Shown: positions 10,501-22,341 of the stretch, one piece after another
Numbering within the stretch: position 1 is the first letter of the stretch
Layout: every line of letters begins with the position of its first letter
Assembly: GCA_951640195.1 (NCBI GenBank)
Contig: OX621174.1
Location: 248,001 to 312,000, forward strand
Direction: 5' to 3'
DNA length: 64,000 bases
DNA from: Porpolomopsis calyptriformis
Lineage: Eukaryota; Basidiomycota; Agaricomycetes; Agaricales; Hygrophoraceae
Made by a program: the position numbers and the translations under genes
The notes under the pieces: model-generated
Databases searched by the model: none
Seen by the model: only the letters and a program-made list of their open reading frames with translations
What the model was told of the DNA's origin: nothing

Positions 10501-12064
10501 GTATCGCCAAGTCACAGGGTTCAAATCACTTGACTTAAAGACTTCGGTGATATGGCTCTCGGGGCGACTGGTGACCAAGAACTTCAGCGGGACGAGTTGG
10601 CTGATGTGAAGAGAGAGAGACGACAGGATGGCCGATGTACCCCCAGCCTCCTTGCACTCATCGAGTGCATCCAAAACGACAACACACGGGGAGAATGCCT
10701 TCCCAAGTAGGCGAAGAGGCTTTACGATGAGCTCTTCCAGTTGATATGAAGGGTTAGCATAGCCGATATCGGGTTTTGATCTCATAACGCGAGCAACCTC
10801 GGCTTTAAATAAAGCGCTGAAGTTTCCAAGCTGGTAGGCGATACTGGTGAAGACCATACGCGGGTTGCTGCAGTCCGCATCGTCACGAGAACAGAAGAAG
10901 CTTGCCCCCAGAATATTAAGTGTTCTACAAGCCTCGGCAATGGTGTAAGCAATCGTTGTTTTCCCAGTCCCAGCAGATCCATTGACCCAAAAGATACGCG
11001 TGTCCGCCGTGGCATCTCCTGATTCTCGCTCCAAACCATTGTGAGAGTGTGACTTGCCTAAACCAATCCAGCGGAAGATCTGATCCAGGATATCCGTCCT
11101 GGTACCTTCCATGCAGCGCGTTCGATCTTTGCAGTCGAACGGAGAGAAAATGGCATATGGTGGATGCTCATCTAGGATGCCCATGTTATTTCATCAGCTA
11201 TTAACAACTGATCTAACATCACCTTTCATGTCCAGTCTCGCGTTCACTTGCTGAAAATACAGATTAAGTAGGGAAAGTCATGACGATGTATGAATTGTCA
11301 GGACAAACCTGAAACCCACTCGTTGTAGTTTTGTCAAGAGTGTCTATCTTTCCTTGGATCCTGACAGCATGCTCCTGGAAATGCATGAGTAGGTGGGTCT
11401 CGTTGCGACAAGAGTTTAACAAACGTCAAGTGCAAATTCTACCGTAAGCATTGTCTCTACCTGCACCAAACCATTATAAATGCGCGAGTGCGAGAGGAAG
11501 AAAACATACCGTAAAACTTTGAATTGACCACGTAACCGTCTGAATATGACTGCTGATTGACTGCGTATCATCCTCATGGTGGATGTAGCGCTTTATGGCA
11601 GGACGAGAAGCCATCCTTCGCAGCTCTTCCAAGGCTGTATTCGAGGGGCTGTTGAAACGCCGATCAGGCTAGTTTATTGTAGTATAAAGTAACGCACCTG
11701 AACACACGGTCTATTCGGTCAATGACTACCGAAGATAATGTCCCTGCATTTTTTAAATTTTCGAGAACTTGGTTAAGCTCCTCGATCTGGTTGGAGAGTT
11801 TCTCAATGTCATCGGCGTTTTGAGACGTTTTCTGCATTAATTGTCAGAAAGATGTAGATGTATACAGTGGCAACCTGCCTTGATAGCGTCTAGGACGAAC
11901 AGCAGACAGCCTATGCCTGCTTGTAGTCCAGGTCCACCAGCGGCTCCTGCAGCTTCCTTGACTATTCGGAGAGTTGTTTTTAGCCCACTGATAGCAGTGG
12001 AACATGCCTCCTTCACATGTTCCTTGCTCCCCGGTTTGAACTTTGATCTGACGGAGCGGAACAT
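7514..12064 (-). CDS. NACHT-WD40 STAND receptor (NLR-like), eight exons
   Basis: Exons 12064-11879, 11831-11698, 11648-11510, 11460-11443, 11374-11309, 11250-11223, 11171-9589 and 9538-7514 sum to exactly 1393 codons including the stop. The first intron (11832-11878) is GC-AG; exon 4 is an 18-nt microexon. Residues 1-190 form the helical N-terminal domain often seen in basidiomycete STAND proteins. NACHT follows, with Walker A G-S-A-G-T-G-K-T at about 255-262 and Walker B L-D-A-L-D-E at about 357-362. Twelve WD40 repeats plus a degenerate thirteenth lie at about 795-1305. Such proteins are switch-like ATPases for non-self recognition or programmed cell death. It is divergent from 12262-13016 and convergent with the nuclease-like gene. 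The final exon joint is phase 0 with a 50-bp intron (9539-9588). Confidence 0.85.
7798..9310 (-). repeat. WD40-coding tandem repeat, 12 units of about 126 bp
   Basis: Each unit encodes the pattern G-H-S-x-x-V-x-S-V-A-F-S-P-D-G-T-R-I-V-S, then G-S-D-D-x-T-L-x-L-W-D and a variable linker. Most units differ from each other at few framework positions, while residues next to the propeller surface (after G-H-S and in D-D-x-T) vary. High unit-to-unit identity of this kind is typical of fungal HET-D/E-type receptors. Confidence 0.85.
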
Positions 12065-12261
12065 GATCCTGCGTCGGCCGGCCCGATATTTGCTTCGGGT
12101 CGTCTAACGGTGACGATCCGGTCACCATCTTTGGAGACGGTGTACCATAACAACGCCATATCAACGACCCAAATAATGCCAAATAAAATGACCCCAAAAA
12201 TGTTCGCACCGCCAGCTGGATTCGATGCTGCTGTGCGGTCCTCCACTCACTTTATTTCGCC
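12065..12261. promoter_or_regulatory. Divergent promoter between receptor and membrane protein
   Basis: Only 197 bp separate the minus-strand receptor start at 12064 from the plus-strand start at 12262. The two genes therefore must share, or closely overlap, promoter elements. I see no clear TATA box. Confidence 0.4.
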
Positions 12262-13016
12262 ATGAATTATAGAACTACCGGTACGTCCCCCTTGGCCTCG
12301 AGCACACTCTCGCTTATCATTCCCAGTCCTACCTTACGCTGCTTTGGTTCTTGCCGTTGCCCCCAGCACTGTGAATGCTGCGACGGTGTGTTATACAAAT
12401 GCGTTAGTATCGCCCTACCACCTCACTTCACTTACCCGTTCGTTCTGACTCCCCATCTCTACCACAGTTTTGGATACTCGAGTTGCGGCTCCACATGGGG
12501 GTATGCCGGCTGGGGTATCTCAATAGGCGTCTGTCCGTCCCCAACTCATTTCTCACCTCTCATGCCCGTCTCTAACGCCTACACCCAGTGCTGTTAATCT
12601 TCCTATTCCTCGGTCTATTCTGTTTCCGTTCTCACTATTACGACCGGGACGAGGAAGCCGCAAACATGACCTACGTCCAAACCCAACGACTCATCCCCAC
12701 CACGTACGCCGCCACCTACGACCCCGAGGGTAACCCGGCAAAAACTCACGGGCCGGAATACAACCAGCGTGCGCGTCCGACAAGCTATGCCGCTCCTTAC
12801 GCATCGACATCTTACGACATGTCCAACGAGCCACAGTACCCGGCGACAGCGTATCCATTCACCGGCTATACTGTGGTCAGTCCTACTTTACAAATTCGCT
12901 AGCTACGATGTGACCCTGACCGCTGTCCCCTTTGCACCTAGCCTCCACCCGCCTCCCACAAGTCATCGCGGGTGCATACCTCGTCAAAGACAAAGGAAAA
13001 GGACACCACCACATGA
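12262..13016 (+). CDS. Small single-pass membrane protein with signal peptide
   Basis: Five exons fit: 12262-12280, 12327-12402, 12468-12514, 12589-12875 and 12942-13016. Introns are 46, 65, 74 and 66 bp, and the product is 167 residues. Residues 1-24 look like a signal peptide ending V-N-A. A short Cys-containing, Gly/Tyr-rich ectodomain runs to about residue 48. A transmembrane helix rich in Leu, Ile and Phe follows at about 49-63, then a cytosolic tail rich in Tyr, Pro and Thr. The layout resembles fungal RCR-type membrane adaptors, but I see no clear PPxY motif, so the family stays open. Every exon junction is needed to keep the frame, which is the main support for the model. Confidence 0.6.
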
Positions 13017-14192
13017 CGGAAAGACAACTGATTAGGTTCAACTCTGAGGCTGGAACTTGGAGGCTGATTATACGTCGTCTTGTTTTCATGTTCTTTAATG
13101 CATGGTGTTCCATACGCAAATTCGTCACCGGGAGAAAATCACCATTGCGTCCAAGCAAAAAACCGCCTCGCCTGCCGTGTTCGGTTATAAGCACACTGCA
13201 TGAATACGCGGGAAGAAATTTCAATCAACAGTGATGCTACCATCAAGCGACACCCAAATCAATTTGTAAAAGCAAAGTGTCACAGTGTTTCAATTCCACT
13301 CAGTCACCGGAATCACGACAACGAAACTGTCGAGTCGACAGAAGCCTGAGTCCCCTGGATGATTTGGGGTGTTCTATTGGGTGACTTTGATTAGCTTAGG
13401 GGAGGAAAGGGGCCACTTAGATGTGCATTCCTCGTTGCGGCCACCTGGTTTGAAATTCATCAGTGTAGAGTTGGAAAGTGGTCCGTTGTAGACACGGACC
13501 TCCGAAAAGCCCCTACAATACATTTACTCTTTGCATGGTTCCGCCATCACTCGGTTGCGTCGGATTCATAAAGCATCGTTGCGACCGGAAGATTAGCTTT
13601 GGATCTCCATCGACAAGGATGGCCGAGTTGGGGGGGGGTGTGGTTCCGGAACGAACAACCAATTAATGGTGTCCAAAGTCATACCTCCGATCCTGTATCT
13701 CGGACATAGCTGGCGTAGGATTAAAAGCGTAACATTGATGAGCTAAAGGGTCATATAGATCGAAAAACCGTTGCATATCTCGCTCAGGGTGTACATTCTG
13801 CTGGAGGCAACGATTGAACGATGAATGAGTATATTGGCAAGAATCTCTGGCCTTGAAACACTCACGCTTAAAGAAGTTCGGATAGCGTAAATGGCTGCAT
13901 GAACCTAGGTGGTAGTGTAGCAAGGCATCTTATTGAGTTGACCACGGTGATCATGCCAGAATGACGAAATAAAACCTTCCTGGCCGAACGATCATCGGCT
14001 CAGCATACAATTGCCTATCTGCACAATAAGTTCAAAATTCAATTATTCATAGAACGACCCAATTTTTTTTTTATGATTTCACCCTTGAAAACCCTACCAA
14101 GCGCGCTCATAAGTGGTCCTTATGTAACCTCTCCCTCTGTTTTAGCCAGACCAGCATGAGTCGCGCTTAGGGCATAAAATCAAGTGTGAAAC
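13017..14192. other. Intergenic, no gene recognised
   Basis: Short frames occur on both strands but none has an ATG, good splice signals and a recognisable domain together. A run of nine G lies near 13630. The minus-strand frame at 13663-13923 has a few Cys and His residues but begins with TTG and matches nothing I know. Confidence 0.4.
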
Positions 14193-14831
14193 TCACTGAT
14201 AACCAGCACCCCCCAAAATGGACAAGAAAATAATCCCCGCCAACACTATTCCGAAGGTTTCACAGCAAGAGCGACAAGCACAGCGGCAGCAGCGGCGACG
14301 CTTGGTCTGGGGCCGAGGCGGTACATATGAAGAATTCATGGGAGGGTAACATCCATCATCGACCATTTTCTGTCCCAATGCAACTTGGCAAATAATTCCG
14401 TCACCACTCGTAATAGAGTTATCAGCATTAACATCCGTGCAAGTGGTCTGATAACTTCCATCACCTGCTTGGCCAGAGAGGCACAAGGAGGTAACTCCGG
14501 AATTGGGGGGAACAGAATAGTTAGCTCCACCGAGACGGGTTGCATCGAGCCCGTAATAAGCAATCGATAACCCCTGAGCGAAATGAGCATTGATGATAGA
14601 CTCTAAATCGGGGGCTTGGTTGCAGGTCGTCGCCGTGGTTTCGCCTACGTGGGGGTAGTAGCAGAAAGTTGCGTTCTCGTTTTTCTGCACACAGTTTTCA
14701 TTCCAACAGAGAGGTTCTGTGAAGGCTGCGTCGACGTAGGAACGTGGCAAATTGAGGAGAAGGATCGGTGGCGGGAACAGCAAACGTAAACGTAATGGTC
14801 GACGAAGACCAAACAATTTGGAAAACAGCAT
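14193..14831 (-). CDS. Cys-rich secreted-type membrane-anchored protein, unknown
   Basis: The frame from the ATG at 14831 encodes about 212 residues. The N-terminus is basic and then Leu/Pro-rich and could be a signal peptide ending near V-D-A. The central part has about ten Cys and three N-glycosylation sequons (N-A-T, N-Y-S, N-S-S). A basic stretch and a dense C-C-R-C-A-C-R-S-C-C cluster precede a C-terminal transmembrane helix of about 18 residues. The Cys cluster next to the membrane would suit palmitoylation. The stop TGA overlaps a GTGAGT donor, so a further 3' exon is possible. The N-terminus is the weak point: an upstream spliced exon cannot be excluded. Function unknown. Confidence 0.5.
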   Translation of the reverse strand: MLFSKLFGLRRPLRLRLLFPPPILLLNLPRSYVDAAFTEPLCWNENCVQKNENATFCYYPHVGETTATTCNQAPDLESIINAHFAQGLSIAYYGLDATRLGGANYSVPPNSGVTSLCLSGQAGDGSYQTTCTDVNADNSITSGDGIICQVALGQKMVDDGCYPPMNSSYVPPRPQTKRRRCCRCACRSCCETFGIVLAGIIFLSILGGAGYQ

Positions 14832-15423
14832 CGATAGAAGAAATGGTGGCAATCAGAAATCTTAGCTCGCAACGACTCAGTGATCATGACGAAGAAACTG
14901 TCGTTGCCGCTCACCAAAATTCACAACCGATTTGCAAGTGCCTTTGCAAGGCCCAGGGTAATTGAGAAACAGAAAACTTGGATGATGAACCTATGGAGTA
15001 GTGAAGGAGTGAAGGCATTTTATACCAAAATGCTGTGTTCCTGGCCAGATAAAAACACCGAAATGAGGGGAGCATGCAAGTGCGCTTTGGGTAAAGTGGA
15101 CGTCATGTGCCTTTCTTCAAGTTCCCATTTTCTGCCTCGCGGCATTGTGAGGTCGTCGGAGGCTTTGCGAGTGGTGATCGATCGTCAGAGGCAGCGCTTA
15201 GATAGTCGCGATTTTGTTTTGTGCGATCTCGTGATTCGTGCTATCTCCTTATCATTGGGGAGTGGCAACGCCCTGCCAATTCGAACTCCGTAGCGTTCGT
15301 GCACCGCCACCGACTGGCACACCAAATGAAAAACAGAAAATGGCGAAGCCTGCGGGGCTTCCTCTGACCCTCCCGGCAACTAGTTTTGGCGGGCAAAGTT
15401 GTAGCTAATGCTCTTTAGATAAA
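14832..15423. other. Intergenic, no gene recognised
   Basis: I see only short overlapping frames and no domain. It separates the left gene block from the transposon block. Confidence 0.35.
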
Positions 15424-15527
15424 ATTGTTGGGAGCACATTTTTTTAAAAGGTCTTAGTCTTGGAGTTAGCCCTCAAAATTTCCCAGTTTGAGTGGATAAA
15501 AAAATTCTGCTCCCAACATTTTGTTCA
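15424..15527. repeat. Short foldback (inverted repeat) element
   Basis: The ends are inverted copies of each other: AAAATTGTTGGGAGCA at the left and TGCTCCCAACATTTTG at the right, each flanked by T- or A-rich runs facing inward. The span is about 100 bp. It may be a tiny MITE or part of the terminal region of the transposase-like gene that starts about 90 bp further on. Confidence 0.45.
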
Positions 15528-15616
15528 GAGGACAAAATAACATAACCCTAGGTGTCTGAAACAGTCCTCCAAGGGATGTGGCCACCCACAGCAATGGTTG
15601 AAGAATCACCTTAAAG

Positions 15617-17314
15617 TTGTGTCCCAATCTGGAAACACCATCGGCTAAAAAACTTGCTGCTACTCACAATCGTGTCTGGGATCTCATGCTTAAGCGGAAA
15701 CACTCTTCTTTGCAAAGATCTGTGTCCCAGCAAAATCTTAGTGCTATCAATCACCCTGATAAAGAAAATGCCTGTCCCGAAGTTGAAATCATGTTGGGTG
15801 TCAAAAAGAAACTAAGTAAGGACAGATTTGTTACGGGGACCCTCTACAATGTTTCTCGTCAGCTCCAGAGAGCCAGGAGCTCCAATTCTATACTTCAGGC
15901 GAATTTCGGAGAATCCAAGGCTAAGCTCTCTGCAGCAGATGCAAGGCTTGCTGTGATGGATGCAAAGCTCTTGGAGCTGGAAAGCAGGGTTCAGATACTC
16001 AGCGAGGAGAATACGAGCAAGAGCCATCTTCTCAAGGAGGCACGCAGTTGTCTTAACCAGAAGACACATCAGCAGAACAAGGTGCTTACAGCAGCAAAGG
16101 ACAAGCTTCGCATGAGAAATGCATGGGTGTCTCAGAGGGTCATCACAGCTGTGAGAGTGAAAGAGAAGGCCAGTGCAGTGGGATCCATTGCACAACTTAA
16201 ACCAAAGGGGATTTATGCCGAGAAGACCAGGTCAGCAGTGAGAGAGTTGGTTTTAAAATATGGAGTTCCTATTGCAAAAGTTGGCGAAGCATTCCAGGTA
16301 GTGGCGGATACCATGGAGGTTCCTTTCAAACACAAAATCAGCTCCAGAACTGCTGGTCGGGTGGTACTCGAAGGTGGTGTCGGGGCCAAAATTCAGGTTG
16401 TGCACAATATTCTCGAAGCTAAAAGTAAGCCTCAAACTATTTTTGTTGATAAAACTAATACCAGGTTGGCAGGTTACACCATCAGCAGCGACGGCACATC
16501 ACACAAGCATCGCAATTACGAAAGTGCTCACATCTTAATGAGAAGTAACCTGTTGGCCAGCACCTCAACGACAACTGCAGTATCCAAACCATCCTGTCCA
16601 ATGCGATTCTTTCTAGGCATCCGATCTGCAACCAATCACACCAGTGAGAGTCAGCTGCAAGGATGGAAGGACTCACTACTCGACCTCTATACCACATACA
16701 ATGCCAGTCCGCAAGGGGTGGAGAAACCTGCAAATTTGATGGAGTTTACAGCAAAGATGACAGGTTTGAATACAGATCACACCAAGGACCAGAAGAAACT
16801 GTTCCGCTTGATGAGGGAATGGAAATTGTCATGTGACTGGGAGGTACAAGGGGTTGCTGCAATGCTGGCTGCTGTGCCGTCGGAGCTCATCTCAGTGTTG
16901 ATGGAGGAAAATGAGGAGAAGTTAGCTGCAGCTGGGGGTATTGCAGGATGGGACGCACTTGGGAAGGAGGAGCAAGATGTGCAAGATAAGGCAGCATGTC
17001 GGGCTGTCACCATACGATTCGGAAAGCAAGCATATGATCGGCTGGATGCAGAGGCAAAACGCCAAGTGAATCTCTTCATCTGGGTTGGGTGCTGCATGCA
17101 CAAAGAGATGAATTTGGTGAAAGGGGGAAACACAGCCATGATGGGTTATTGGATTGAGAACAACCTCGAAGGTCCAATTTGCTTGATGAATCGTGATAAC
17201 GCAGCAGCGGCAGCTGCTGGACCTTCCACTGCTCAGGAGAGAGCAGAGGAGGTTTCGCAGTGTGGGGCTGTAAAGGCAACGAGCCTTGCTGGAGGAATCT
17301 TCAACCACAAAGAC
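15617..17314 (+). pseudogene. Transposase-like protein, 5' piece (interrupted by element A1)
   Basis: This is the first 566 codons of a reading frame that continues at 24304-24499 and 33583-34559. The frame opens at a TTG, so a short upstream exon is likely; the first internal ATG is at codon 24. Residues about 80-190 are a strong coiled coil. Next come a T-I-S-S-D-G-T-S-H-K strand, where the Asp could be the first acid of an RNase H-like DDE fold, and a W-V-G-C-C-M-H-K-E motif. I recognise the protein as one of the multi-copy Agaricomycete families with transposon-like spread, but I cannot place it in a named superfamily. It is dead now because A1 sits in it. Confidence 0.6.
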
Positions 17315-17673
17315 TGTTAGATGGCAGTCTAGGGTTGATCGCAAGGTTTTACTTCAGGCTCTGGGTGTAGGGTTTTAAAGGGTTGGAAGACTACTGATTA
17401 GGGTGTTAACGAAAGAAACAGACTTATCCTAAGTCTATCTACTGCTAGCTTTATATACTAGCCAAGTATGAGTCATGCTGACTACATGTGAGTCATAACG
17501 ACTATGGATGAGTCATGTAGATAAGGAGAGTGATGGTAGACTAAATATAGATATGGCTTGGTCACCTTCTATTACTAAGCGGAGCTTGGGTGGCTAAGTG
17601 GTTATTGATGTAAACTGTCTGATATAAATAGAGATAGACGAGCAAAGGAAAAAGAAAAAATATATCTCTGACA
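17315..17673 (-). repeat. 3' LTR of element A1
   Basis: 359 bp, TG...CA ends (TGTCAG...CTAACA read on the minus strand). The neighbouring internal bases read on the minus strand as TTTTTGTGGAGGTGAA, which is the polypurine tract. Confidence 0.95.
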
Positions 17674-17952
17674 TTCACCTCCACAAAAAGGAAATTCGTC
17701 CCGAATTTTGAGAAGACCCTTCGAAGCGAAGGAAGGGTGTCAAGGAGAGGTGTAAAGGGATGGTAGAGGTGGGTAGAGGGGTGATGAGATGAGTGAGCAA
17801 TAAAGAGGAGGGATGAGTGGATAGTTGTCAGATCAAAGACTATCCACTAGGTATACTTTTCCTCAGCTCTCCAGTAGATATCACCTTCTCTAACCACACA
17901 TCCAGAAGGGAGGCGTAAGGAATACTGTTCATTAGGGAACAGCATCCGCTCC

Positions 17953-18645
17953 CTAGGTCGCGCCATCATAAACTGGGGGTTGAAGCAGGTGTCCATCTGG
18001 GTCAAACCAGTGGTAACGGCCGTCCAACTCCTGGGCACGTCGCAACCAAGTTTCAGCCAGCTCCCTACACATCACAGCATTCTCCTCCAGGTCAAGGATC
18101 CTTTCGTACTTGGCATCCATCATCGAGCGGTACCTGTTCCGGGCAGTATAGAGTTGGTCAGCAATGTGATGGATGTGGTGCGAGATGGGGTCTTCGGGGA
18201 TAGTGGGGGTGGTGACGTCGGATTCGTCCTGGTCCGGTATAACTATCAAAAGTTGGCACCCAACTTGGTATGCCTCCAGCCAATCTTTGAGTTGATTCTT
18301 CTTGTCGTCAAAGTTGCTGTCCTTGTCGAACGTGTACTAGTGATGGTCATAGTTAAGTTCACATCGACGTGCTCCAGAGATAAAAGGGACGTAGGTTTCG
18401 GGGCACCCAGATAGGTGCTCGACCTTGGCAAAGGGGAGCCCTCAGTAGTTACGATCTCATCCCGGCTTGTCAATAGTATCGGTACGTCGTTTCGGCTTCT
18501 TGAACCATCAGGTAACCAAGACACTGTCAGACAAGGAAGAGGAGGAAGAAGAATCAGGGGGGAGGTTGGAGGTAGAAGCGGTGGGGTTCCCTCGGGGTGG
18601 ACGCCTCCCAGTTGACTTGCAGGCATAAAGAACTTGGTGGGGCAT
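17953..18645 (-). pseudogene. Extra ORF (ORF3) of element A1, inactivated
   Basis: This is the A1 counterpart of the intact 230-residue ORF in A2 at 50885-51577. The start ATG at 18645 is kept. The frame is broken by several TGA/TAG codons in the first half; the last 98 codons (18249-17953) remain open and nearly identical to A2. It lies between pol and the 3' LTR in the sense direction. Confidence 0.8.
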
Positions 18646-18759
18646 TTCGTGCTTCTTTTGATGATTGTCAGGAAGGGGAAGTCCTTATAGTCGTCGGAGA
18701 TTGAAAAGGAGAAAAAGAGATTTAACGATCATGATGTTGGTAGTATTCATGAAAGAGAG

Positions 18760-21700
18760 TTAAGTCGCTGCTTGAATAGACTTTTCATAATTCATCAAGA
18801 CATCTTTTGCATGCTTGAGGTTCCATCATGGTTCCCAGGTGGCTACCTCTATTGGGTAGCCTTTCCATTTGATTACGTATTGTCAATTTCGTTTTCCTGG
18901 GGTGTGATTCAAAATACGTTCCACTTCATACTCGGGTTCCCCTTCGATCACATCTGGAGGTGGTCGGAGGTTATCATCTTCCTCAATGGGGGGATGGAGA
19001 TCAAGATTCTCCTCTAGAGCTTTGAGTAGCGAAACGTGAAACACGGGGTGGATCCTCCATGACAGTGGTAGCTTTAGTTGGTAAGCCACAGGCGATACTT
19101 GTTTTAGAATTATAAAAGGTCCGAGCCGGTGGACATCCAGTTTCTTCGTGGGCTGGCCAGTTTTCAAATTCTTGGCATCAAGCCAGACCCTTTGTCCTTC
19201 GTAAAACGTGGGTTCCTTTTGATGTTTTCGATCGGCATAGAGCTTCATTGAGTTAGTGGTCTTTTGAAGAGACTCTTCAGCATTCTCTCTAGCTCTAGTA
19301 AGCTGCACATAAAACTCATTGGCATCGGGATTTGAGGTTTGGGTTGGAACTGATAAGGGGGTGTGAGGATGTCGACCATATTCAAGCCAGAAGGGGGATT
19401 GGTGAGTGGAGGAATGTTCTCGGTTGTTGTAAGCAAACTCCGCCAGGGCTAACCAGTCTTTCCAATCATCTTGCATGAAGTTAGTGTAGAGCTGTACGTA
19501 CTGCTCTAACTCTTGATTGGTTCGTTCAGTTTGTCCATCTGTTTGGGGGTGATAGGCGGTAGAAAGCCCAGAAGTGGTTCCTAGGAGTTCGTTCAATGAC
19601 GTAGCGAACTTCGATGAGAATTGGGTTCCTCGATTGGTAATGATCTTCTCTGGCCATCCATGGTGCTTCCAGACATGTTCTTGAAATAGCGCAGCAGTTC
19701 CTTTAGCAGACAGGTTTCCAGTTGTTGGGATGAAGTGAGCCCATTTGGTGAATCTGTCCACCACAACTAGAATAGCATCGAATCCTTTTGAGTTAGGGAG
19801 TTCCACAATAAGATCAGCAGTGATCTGTTGCCACGGTTTAGTAGGAGGGGGTAACGGTTGGAGAAGTCCAGTGGGTTTCTGTGGATAAACCTTGGTCTGT
19901 TGACAAGCAAGGCAGGACTTCACGTAATTGGTGATATCTTGTGGGGTGCCTTCCCATGTGTAATTACGGAGGAGCAGTTCCTTCATCTTCTCAATGCCGG
20001 GATGGCCACCAGTGGGTGTGTCGTGGGTCAATCGAATAATTTCTGTGTGCAAAGATACGTCCTTTGGCACAACTATACGATCTCCAGCATCGCGCACAAT
20101 GCCATCTATGTGGGTGTATCTGGAAGAGGGATCTTCAATTTTGGCCATGATCTCAGGGGGTAGGGGGGAATGGAAGCAAAGCTTGGATAAAAAGTTGGGG
20201 GATAATAAACTGATGATTGCATTGATGAAAAGTGCATTGACAAAAAGTTCTTTTGGCAGAAGGACTTTGTCCTCCACCTCCTCATAAGACTCCGGGTAAT
20301 GATCTGGACGTTTGGAGAGTCCATCAGCCTTATTCTTGATTCTAGGCTGGTAGCTGATTCTGAACCAAAAGCGAGCTAAAAACTCAGACCATCTAGCCTG
20401 GCATCTAGAGAGTTGGTGACTGGTCATGAAGTATTGGAGGGACTGGTTGTCAGTCTTGACCATAATGGGTTGCCGTGTCCCTTGCAGGAGGTATCTCCAT
20501 TCATTCAAGGCAGATATGATGGCTAAAAGCTCTTGGTCATGGGTGGGGTAATTTCGTTCAGCTGGGAGGAGGGTCTTGGAGTAGAAGCCAATGGGATGCC
20601 AATCTTCTTTGTCATTCTCTTTCTGGGTTAAGACTGCACCCAGTGCAACACCAGAAGCATCCGTCTCCAGAAGGTAAGGAAGGTCTGGCTTCAGGGTTCT
20701 CAAAACAGGAGCAGAGGTAAGCGCATTCTTGAGGGTATCAAAAGCACATTGTTGCCTAGGGGTCCAAATCCATTCTTGATCCTTTCGTAGGAGCTCATTG
20801 AGAGGACAAGCAATCAGGGAGTAATCCTTGATAAACCTTCACCAAAAGTTGGCAGTGCCAAGGAAGGATTGGAGATCTCGTTTCTTCTGAGGGATAGGCC
20901 AGGTTCTGATTGCCTCAACCTTCTTGGGGTTAATAGCGATGTGGCCTTTAGAGATCATCATCCCCAGATAAATCACTTCCTTTTTCTCGAACTGGCACTT
21001 GACAGGTTTGCAGGACAGTTGATTCTTCTCCATGATCTCTAGAGTTCGTTCCGTCCAATAGGTGAGTTCAGTGAGGTCCTTTCCCATGATCAGGATATCA
21101 TCAATATAGATATAGACCTGCTTGGAATCAATAACCTCTTTGAAGAGAACATCAATCATTCATTGGAAGGAGGCAGGCGAGTTTCGCATTCCAAAGAACA
21201 TAACAGTGGGCTCGAACAGCCCTCATTGAGTGTTGAAGGCTCCTTTCCATTTGTCTCCTTCTTTGATACGAATATTGTTAAAGCCCCATCGGATATCCAT
21301 GACTGTGAATAGTTCCGCCTCTGACAACTTGGTCTGTTGAATAATCTCAGAGATGAGAGGTAAGGGATAAGTGTCTGGGATTGTGTGAGCATTCAGATAG
21401 CGATAGTCTTGGATTGGACGTAGTCCAGCATCTTGTCCTTGGGCATTAACTTCTTCACCTTTGGCAGCAAAGAAGAACGAGGCAGCTTGTTTGGAGTTTG
21501 ATCGTCGTATTCGTCCACTTGCAAGTTGTTCCTCCAGGAACTCATTCAGCTTTCCCTGTTCGTACTCAGTGAGTTTGTACACCTTTCCGATCTTGGGTCT
21601 AAAGGTAGGTTCGAGATTGATCGCATGGTCAAATTCTGGTCGTCGTGGGGGAAGTTCATTGAAGGTAGTCTTCATAAATACCTTCCAGTGCCTCCAGTAT

Positions 21701-22341
21701 TTCTTCGGCACATACTTCTTCATATCTTCCTCCATGGTAGTGGGTCTTGCATGGTCTCCCAGTGAGACCAATCTGATAATCTTGGCGTAGGAGTTGCTAT
21801 TCAATGTAGAGCCTACTCGTGACACTATCACTCCAGCCTGAGAAGTCTTGGTTGGGGCCACAGTCTGACGTGAAGTCAGTGTTCCAGCCTTCCAGTCAAC
21901 CAGGGGATCGTTACATTTGAGCCACGGGTAGCCGAGGATGACCTGTATCATATCTCCTAAATTTGTTACTTCCAAATGGGTTCGTTCCCTAGGAAAATCC
22001 GGCGTCTCCATCCACAGGTCTACAGCATATTCGATGGGACCTCCTTGGTTGTCTGTCCCATCTGCGTTCCACATGGGGATTGGTCCTTCCAATCGATAAA
22101 AAGGGATATCGTGCTCCTGCACGAAGTTCCAGTTTATAAAGCATCCAGAGGCGCCAGAGTCTATCAATGCACTGGCAGCAATTCGTCTACCAGTGTCTGT
22201 GGTTTCCAACCAAAGGGGTATGGTTAAAGCTTCTTCACTCAAATCAAGTGCACTAAGAATTTGGGAAATAGATTGCATAGGGGTAGTAGTACACATAGAA
22301 AAGGAGTCCGCAACGCACGAGCTATTGTCTGGACTGTTCAA
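18760..22341 (-). pseudogene. Pol of element A1 with nonsense mutations
   Basis: Protease, reverse transcriptase, RNase H, integrase and chromodomain are all present in the same order as in A2. Stops lie at 21223-21225, 21160-21162, 20839-20841 and 18883-18885. Where A2 has CGA or CGG, A1 has TGA at each of these sites. The RT motif Y-I-D-D is intact. The integrase zinc finger and D,D,E core are readable, but one catalytic-region triplet reads T-N-R-G where A2 has T-D-R-G. The product cannot be made as a whole. Confidence 0.9.

Noticed and set aside
13663..13923. Minus-strand frame with a CCCH-like C-x5-C-x3-H pattern
   Set aside because: The first Cys spacing does not fit a CCCH finger, the start is TTG, and no splice sites support a gene.
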